45,957 bases of DNA from an uncultured Collinsella sp. (GTDB lineage Bacteria > Actinomycetota > Coriobacteriia > Coriobacteriales > Coriobacteriaceae). A program made the position numbers and the translations under genes. Below are positions 41,020-45,957 of the stretch, one piece after another; the stretch's first letter is position 1, and each line of letters opens with the position of its first letter. Under the pieces are notes generated by a model. The model saw nothing but the letters and a program-made list of their open reading frames with translations, had not been told where the DNA came from and made no database searches. Location: NCBI GenBank assembly GCA_902490305.1, contig CABUDI010000014.1:1-45957 (forward strand). Reading direction: 5' to 3'.

Positions 41020-41519
41020 ACTGTGCCTCCTAAACAAGCCCCTCTTAGACTTGCGTATATAACGGAGCACCCAATTGGCTCCGTTAGGACCGGTTTGCGC
41101 GTTGTCGGCGATGGCAATGCACGATGTCTTAACGTCTCAACGCTCAGACAAACATTATTTTACCGTTCTGGTTGGTCAGTTATTCACCTAAAGCCAACAA
41201 TGATGAAACGTTTTTTCTATCCCTGAAGACCCTTGTGGGGCATTCATACTCCCAAGCTGGGCAAACGTTTTATCAGGGTTGACTACATATCCCGGGCAGG
41301 GCTGTGCCCCTCCAAAATGTGCCCCGTTCGCCGCCAAAAATCGACCGTTTACGGCACTGTGATACCACTCGGTCGTCCAAGGTGCCGACATTTGTGCGGC
41401 ATCCGTCTTCGTGGTGCAAAGGTGCAAGTCCAAGCGCGGCACCCCCGGTGTGCCACATGCGGGTAAACTAGAACTTTATATAGAGACATTTGAACCCTAA
41501 CCGCAGCAAAGGAGGCCCC
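41020..41519. other. 500-bp intergenic region with AAACGTTT pair and a foldable segment
   Basis: Two AAACGTTT palindromes (41206-41213 and 41263-41270), 57 bases apart, resemble LacI/GalR-family half-palindromes. Further right GGTGCCG (41381-41387) pairs with CGGCACC (41437-41443) around a 49-base interior, which could be structured RNA. A minus-strand frame (41188-41442) is open but not convincing. TATATAG near 41478 may be the -10 of the gene at 41520. Confidence 0.4.
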
Positions 41520-42596
41520 ATGGCATTCGATCCCATTCAAGAGGATTGCCATCGCCTCGTTCTTGAGGCCTTGCGCCGCGACAATATCCCGCTCACTGAC
41601 GGCCCCGCCGTCGAGCGTCTAATGGAGCAATTCACCCGCAACCCCGCGCCGCTCATCGTGCACGACCGCGACCGAGCTGGGCATCTGATTGCCAAGGTCG
41701 TCGAGGCTGTCGACTACCGCATCCCCTTTATCCCCGACGACGCCCAGGCAGAGCAAGAAGAAGCCTCAGCCGAGAACATGCTCCGCGAGGCAGCCGCGCT
41801 CGATCCGGCCAACTGGGATGCCCAGCGCATGCTGACGGCGCTCACCGCCGAATCCAACGAGGAATACGTACAGTATCTGGTGTCCAAGTGCGACGAGGTG
41901 GAGCACGATCTGGCGCTCAAGATTGCCTCGGCGCAGGACCCCTACGAGCGTGAGGCCGCAGGCGACCTGACCCGCCGTCCCTACCTGCGTTGGCTTGCCG
42001 CCTTGGCATCGCGCGCGCTCATTAGCGGCCGCTACCGCATGTCGCTGGATGCCGCGAATCGCAGCCTGGACTTTGCGCCCAACGACCCCGCCGGCGTCCG
42101 CCATACCGCGATGCTTGCCATGGCAAAGCTCGAATACCCTTCCGAGGAGCTCAAGCGTTTTCGTTCCGCCCACTCCGTGCCCTATCTTGCCAACACGCCG
42201 CTGCGCCGCCGTCCCAAGGACGCAGAGCGCGACCTGGACCCGTGGACGCTCATCGCGCTGATGAGCGCTGCTTGGCGCGAGCTGGATTACGAGGGCGCCG
42301 AGCACTACCTGCGCATCCTTGCGCACTCGTGTCCGCACGCGGCCGAGGCGCTCTACTTCCAAACCGAGTTTCCCGATGGCGTCTATGCTCGCGTCAACGT
42401 AGGTCCGGGCTCCACCGATGAGCTTGTCCTTGCCCTGTCCGAGGCGACGCCGGTGCTGCAGGAGGGCCTAGGCGCGCCCGACAACGCCAGCTTTGCCGCC
42501 TGGGTCGCCACCAACGACATCGTGCGCTCCCAGATCGACGAACGAATCCTGCGCGCGGCCGAACAGGGATTGCCGTTTAAGGGAGGAGACCTCTAA
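41520..42596 (+). CDS. hypothetical helical-repeat protein, first of a pair
   Basis: 358 residues, no signal peptide or membrane helix. AAAGGAGG lies 5 bases before ATG 41520. The sequence is all helical with TPR-like units, for example ASRALISGRYRMSLDAANRS followed by LDFAPNDPAGVRHTAMLAMA. An acidic linker (DDAQAEQEEASAENM) lies near residue 80. The next gene overlaps its stop by one base and encodes a protein with the same repeat pattern, so the two are diverged duplicates. They precede murT-gatD, but a functional link is only suggested by proximity. Family not recognised. Confidence 0.75.
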   Translation: MAFDPIQEDCHRLVLEALRRDNIPLTDGPAVERLMEQFTRNPAPLIVHDRDRAGHLIAKVVEAVDYRIPFIPDDAQAEQEEASAENMLREAAALDPANWDAQRMLTALTAESNEEYVQYLVSKCDEVEHDLALKIASAQDPYEREAAGDLTRRPYLRWLAALASRALISGRYRMSLDAANRSLDFAPNDPAGVRHTAMLAMAKLEYPSEELKRFRSAHSVPYLANTPLRRRPKDAERDLDPWTLIALMSAAWRELDYEGAEHYLRILAHSCPHAAEALYFQTEFPDGVYARVNVGPGSTDELVLALSEATPVLQEGLGAPDNASFAAWVATNDIVRSQIDERILRAAEQGLPFKGGDL

Positions 42597-43639
42597 TGGA
42601 TCCGAGCGTCTACATCCCCGCCTATCTGGAGCGCACCTATCTGGCGTCGCACCCCGAACTCACCGATGCAGCACGCGAGCTTGTCCATAACGACATCAGC
42701 GCAAACCCTCACAAGTATGCGCAGACCGAGCATGCCCAAGCGCTGCTGTCCTATGCCGGCGTTCATCGTCATTTGCTCGACGAGCTTCGTCGCATCGAGG
42801 ACATGGGCAGCGACGAGGAGTTTGAGCAGACGCGCAACCGCCTGTTCGACGACATGCGTGACGAGCTGCTCAAGATCGTCCGCGTCGATGCGCTGACCGT
42901 CGACGCCCAGTTGCTCGCCATCATCCTGGCGGACACGCCCGTCGATGCCTGCCTGGGTGACTTGATGAAGCTCGAGACGAGTACGGCCGACTACCTGCAG
43001 CAGAGCGTGCCTGGGTTCGACATGGAGGCCCCGCACTACTGGGCCAATAATGTTTTGGCCGACGGTGTCACCGCAGCAGACCTTACCCTGAGCGAGCCGG
43101 CGCTTATTGGCTGGCTTCACACGCTCGAGGCCATCTCGCAGTTGTGCATGGCGAGCGCTCGTTACCGTGCTGCCGCCAACTATTCTCGCCGCGTCCTTAA
43201 GGCGGAGGGCTATCCCACCCGGGCCGCCGGCACCGTGTTGCTTGCCCTCGCCCGCTTGGAAGACCAGGACGGTTTTTTTGCCCTGGCACATCAGCTCGAG
43301 GAACAGATGGGCGCAGACGCACTCGAGAACTCCCCCTGGTACCTGCTCGCCCGCACGATTCTGCTGTTCAAAACAAACAAGATGCGCCCGGCGACGCGCG
43401 CGCTGCGTGAGTTCGCCAACCGTTGCGAGGGCGGCGCGTTCTTCTTGCTGAACCCCATGTACCAGACGCCGTATCTTCCCTGCCGACCCGAGCCGCGCGA
43501 CCCCTGGGACCTCTCGCACCAGGCGGTTTGGGAAGCCGACGGCATTATCTCGGACACCCCCGACTTTGCCCCCTGGGCCAACGCCTGCGAAGACGTATCG
43601 CAGCTTGCCCAGGAATTTGCGCGCCGCTACGGCTTTTAG
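42596..43639 (+). CDS. hypothetical helical-repeat protein, second of a pair
   Basis: 347 residues. The helical segment MASARYRAAANYSRRVLKAE then GYPTRAAGTVLLALARLED parallels the ISGRYRMSLDAANRSLDFAP region of the preceding protein. The C-terminus has NPMYQTPYLPCRPEPRDPWD. GGGAGGAG precedes the ATG, whose A is also the last base of the upstream stop, so translation is probably coupled. No catalytic motif is visible. About 45 bases separate it from murT-gatD, which may be in the same transcript. Confidence 0.75.
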   Translation: MDPSVYIPAYLERTYLASHPELTDAARELVHNDISANPHKYAQTEHAQALLSYAGVHRHLLDELRRIEDMGSDEEFEQTRNRLFDDMRDELLKIVRVDALTVDAQLLAIILADTPVDACLGDLMKLETSTADYLQQSVPGFDMEAPHYWANNVLADGVTAADLTLSEPALIGWLHTLEAISQLCMASARYRAAANYSRRVLKAEGYPTRAAGTVLLALARLEDQDGFFALAHQLEEQMGADALENSPWYLLARTILLFKTNKMRPATRALREFANRCEGGAFFLLNPMYQTPYLPCRPEPRDPWDLSHQAVWEADGIISDTPDFAPWANACEDVSQLAQEFARRYGF

Positions 43640-43684
43640 CGACGCGATCGCCCCGACCATGTCATCTATGTTAGGAACGGCTTC

Positions 43685-45862
43685 ATGAACCTCCGCTCAT
43701 CTCTCGCCTGCACCTCGAGCGATATCGCCCGCTGGGGACTGCGCTCTGTCCTCAACCGCCAGGGTGGCGTGCTTCCCGGCCGCATCGCCATGAAGATCGA
43801 CCCCGAGCTGCTAAGCGACCTCGCAAGCCTAGTCGACCGCAGCGTGGTGATCACCGGCACCAACGGCAAGACCACGACCTCCAACCTCATCGCCGACGCA
43901 GTTGCTGCCAGCGGCGCTACCGTGGTGTGCAACCGCGCCGGCAACAATATGGAGCCTGGTGTGGTGGGTGCTCTGCTCGAGGCCCGCGGCGGCCTTAAGC
44001 ACACCAGCAGCGGCAAGCGCGTGGGCGTTTTTGAGTGCGACGAGCTCTACACCGTACGCGTTCTGCCCAAGCTCAAGCCGACGTACTTTGTGCTGCTCAA
44101 CCTGTTCCGCGACCAGCTGGACCGTTACGGCGAGATCGACCATACCCAGGACGTCATCGCCCACGCGCTGGAGCTTTCACCGGCAACGACGCTCATCTAC
44201 AACGCAGACGACCCGCTATGTGCCGCAATCGCCGCGCGCGTTCCCAATGCAAGCATCGCCTTTGGCATCGACGGCGCCACCGACACCGAATCCGACCGCA
44301 TTAGCGACTCGCGTTTTTGCTCACAGTGCAACGCGCCGTTGGAGTACGACTATGTGCAGTACGGACAGCTTGGCGCATACCATTGCCCCTCGTGCGGCTG
44401 GGTCCGCCCTGGGCTTGTCCGTCGCGTGACGGGCGTGAAGCTCGGCTGCGACGGCTACGGCTTTGACCTGGTCTTTGGATCTGCGCCCGACGCGGCTGCC
44501 GCACACATCGCCACACGCTACAACGGCCTGTATATGGTCTACAACGTAGCCGCAGCCTTCTTCGCCGCCCACGAGCTGGGCGTAGACGCGGCGCATCTGC
44601 AGCCCACGCTCGATGCCTATGTCCCCGCCGGCGGACGCATGGGCCGCTGGGAGATCGCCGGCCGTACCGTCGAGGCAAACCTGGCCAAAAATCCCGTGGG
44701 CTTCGATCGCCAGATCCAGTCCATTAAAACGGCAGGCGGCAGGCTCTGTGCCTTCTTCCTGAACGACAACGACGCCGACGGTCACGATGTCTCGTGGATC
44801 TACGACGTCGACTTCGAGCGCATCGCCGATACCCCAGGGCTTGTCGCCTTTGTCGGAGGTACGCGCGCGCACGATATGCAGGTACGCCTGAAGTACGCCG
44901 GCATCGACGCCGCCATCATCTCGAATATCGAGCAGGCGATCGGCGCCGTGGCAGACGAGGAGGCTGGCGATACTTTCTACGCCGTCGCCAACTACACGGC
45001 CTTCCCACCACTGGTCAAGGAGCTCGACGAGCTTAAGGGCGCCGATGCGAGCTCGGTCACCTCCCACGCCGTAACACGCGCCAATGGCAGCGCTGTCCCC
45101 ACCGATATTGCGCCGGTCGAGCTTTCGCGCCCGCTGCGCATCGTCTACCTGTATCCCGATGCCCTCAACCTCTATGGCGACGGCGGCAACGTCATTGCCC
45201 TCGAGCGCCGCTGCGCCTGGCGCGGCATTCCCGCGCGCGTGGACGAGGTCCGCATGGGCGAGACGCTCGATCTCACCGACGCCGACATCGTCATGATGGG
45301 CGGTGGCTCCGACCGCGACCAGCTGGCCGTGGCACACGAGCTGTTCGCTCAAAAAGACAAGGTCGCGGCCTATGTTGAGGATGGCGGATCGCTGCTTGCT
45401 ATCTGCGGCAGCTATCAGCTGCTCGGCCGTTCGTACTATATGGGCGAGAATCGCATCGAGGGCCTGGGCGTCATTGCCGCCGAGACTGTGCGCGGCTCCG
45501 ACCGCCTGATCGGCAACGTCGCCGTCAAGACCGACCTGGCACCCGAGCCCTTTGTGGGATTTGAGAACCACGGCGGCCGCACCCTGCTCGATGCAGAGGC
45601 CACGCCGCTCGGAACGTCCGTTGTCACGGGCACCGGCAACAACGGCGACGATGGCTTTGAGGGCCTCATCTACAAGGGCGTCATCGGCACGTACCTACAC
45701 GGACCGGCGCTACCCAAGAACCCCGAGCTCGCCGACTGGCTCATTACCCACGCCCTCGAGCGCCGCGGCGATGCGCAGGCCACAGCTCTGCTGCCGCCCA
45801 AGCCCCTCGACGATACCTACGAGCACGCCGCCCACGACGCCGCCATGAAGCTCCTCCCCTAA
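43685..45862 (+). CDS. murT-gatD: fused lipid II isoglutaminyl synthase MurT-GatD
   Basis: 725 residues joining two enzymes usually encoded separately. Residues 1-460 are MurT: P-loop GTNGKTTT (58-65), a Cys4 zinc ribbon (Cys 212, 215, 234, 237) inserted in the central domain, and the C-terminal DUF1727 part (FLNDNDADGHDVSWIYDVDF). Residues 481-725 are GatD, a CobB/CobQ-like glutaminase: YLYPDALNLYGDGGNVIALE, nucleophile Cys 574 in AICGSYQLLG, and His 672 in YLHGPALPKNP. The complex amidates the alpha-carboxyl of D-Glu in lipid II, with ammonia passed from GatD to MurT. The linker is about 20 residues. All key residues appear present. Confidence 0.92.
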   Translation: MNLRSSLACTSSDIARWGLRSVLNRQGGVLPGRIAMKIDPELLSDLASLVDRSVVITGTNGKTTTSNLIADAVAASGATVVCNRAGNNMEPGVVGALLEARGGLKHTSSGKRVGVFECDELYTVRVLPKLKPTYFVLLNLFRDQLDRYGEIDHTQDVIAHALELSPATTLIYNADDPLCAAIAARVPNASIAFGIDGATDTESDRISDSRFCSQCNAPLEYDYVQYGQLGAYHCPSCGWVRPGLVRRVTGVKLGCDGYGFDLVFGSAPDAAAAHIATRYNGLYMVYNVAAAFFAAHELGVDAAHLQPTLDAYVPAGGRMGRWEIAGRTVEANLAKNPVGFDRQIQSIKTAGGRLCAFFLNDNDADGHDVSWIYDVDFERIADTPGLVAFVGGTRAHDMQVRLKYAGIDAAIISNIEQAIGAVADEEAGDTFYAVANYTAFPPLVKELDELKGADASSVTSHAVTRANGSAVPTDIAPVELSRPLRIVYLYPDALNLYGDGGNVIALERRCAWRGIPARVDEVRMGETLDLTDADIVMMGGGSDRDQLAVAHELFAQKDKVAAYVEDGGSLLAICGSYQLLGRSYYMGENRIEGLGVIAAETVRGSDRLIGNVAVKTDLAPEPFVGFENHGGRTLLDAEATPLGTSVVTGTGNNGDDGFEGLIYKGVIGTYLHGPALPKNPELADWLITHALERRGDAQATALLPPKPLDDTYEHAAHDAAMKLLP

Positions 45863-45870
45863 CCACCCCA

Positions 45871-45903
45871 CCACCACAAAGGGGACAGGCACCTTTGTGG
45901 TGG
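45871..45903. repeat. REP-like palindrome, diverged copy 3
   Basis: CCACCACAAAGG and CCTTTGTGGTGG form a perfect 12-bp stem around GGACAGGCA. The ACAAAGGG-GACAG core relates it to the 33-bp palindromes at 230 and 3679. It lies 8 bases after the murT-gatD stop. Confidence 0.68.
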
Positions 45904-45917
45904 GTTGATTTCCGATC

Positions 45918-45957
45918 TCAGCCGAACACATTGAGCAAATAGGCCATTCCCGCAGTT
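45918..45957 (-). CDS. partial C-terminus of an unidentified protein
   Basis: The last 12 codons of a minus-strand frame running off the window end, reading AGMAYLLNVFG then TGA. The hydrophobic ending is protein-like, and the gene would converge on murT-gatD across the palindrome. Too short to identify. Confidence 0.35.
   Translation of the reverse strand, partial: TAGMAYLLNVFG

Noticed and set aside
41188..41442. 84-codon minus-strand frame upstream of the Fe-alcohol dehydrogenase
   Set aside because: No ribosome site, odd composition (many Trp, Cys, His) and no family. The region is better explained as a regulatory or RNA segment.
41401..41450. T-arm-like GGTGCAAGTCC, considered as part of a tRNA
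   Set aside because: No anticodon stem, D arm or acceptor of correct length can be drawn around it.

Overview
The window looks like chromosome of a gut Coriobacteriia, most likely Collinsella or a close relative. The evidence is high GC with strong AGGAGG-type ribosome sites, a class E-type (LAxTG) cell-wall sorting signal, several iron-sulfur proteins, a glycerol/iron alcohol dehydrogenase block and a MurT-GatD type cell-wall amidation enzyme. The genus is inferred from gene content and style, not from a marker gene.

Layout. 0.2-8.8 kb: a large ABC transporter gene; a redox operon on the minus strand (a 48-residue CxxC protein, a polyferredoxin-like membrane protein, a TlpA-like lipoprotein) divergent from an OmpR/histidine-kinase pair; then a LuxR-type regulator. 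8.9-13.3 kb: a Tat-exported, LAGTG-anchored giant surface protein split by a one-base frameshift. 13.4-18.0 kb: a tiny minus-strand gene with its own terminator and a type IIA topoisomerase pair (ParE/ParC-like). 18.1-25.2 kb: a stress and redox neighbourhood with an AAA-ATPase pseudogene, FMN reductase, HxlR regulator and cupin, a TetR regulator divergent from three consecutive SirTM-like SIR2 genes, and a MerR regulator divergent from a carboxymuconolactone decarboxylase-cupin fusion. 25.2-30.8 kb: a decayed accessory block lying against the 3' end of guaA and containing two exact copies of a guaA-3'-end 14-mer. It carries a DUF4143 remnant, a PH-domain membrane protein, a YjdF-like gene, a ToxN-like RNase gene and an iron-box-controlled methyltransferase cluster with an internal deletion. 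30.8-41.0 kb: housekeeping (guaA, asparaginase, ychF), an XRE regulator with a perfect 24-bp palindrome, an eight-cysteine-rich ferredoxin-like protein, two tandem GldA paralogues and an Fe-alcohol dehydrogenase. 41.5-45.9 kb: two paralogous helical-repeat proteins and a single-chain MurT-GatD fusion.

How the parts work together. The left redox operon probably handles thiol/disulfide electron flow across the membrane under control of its divergent two-component system. The 18-25 kb genes look like small regulator-target pairs responding to oxidative or electrophilic stress. The most unusual items are the three-gene SIR2 operon, in which the middle protein has lost its zinc ribbon, the fused MurT-GatD, and the repeated guaA attachment-site footprints. 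No tRNA, rRNA, CRISPR array, integrase or intact transposase was found. All assignments come from reading motifs by eye; no database was searched.
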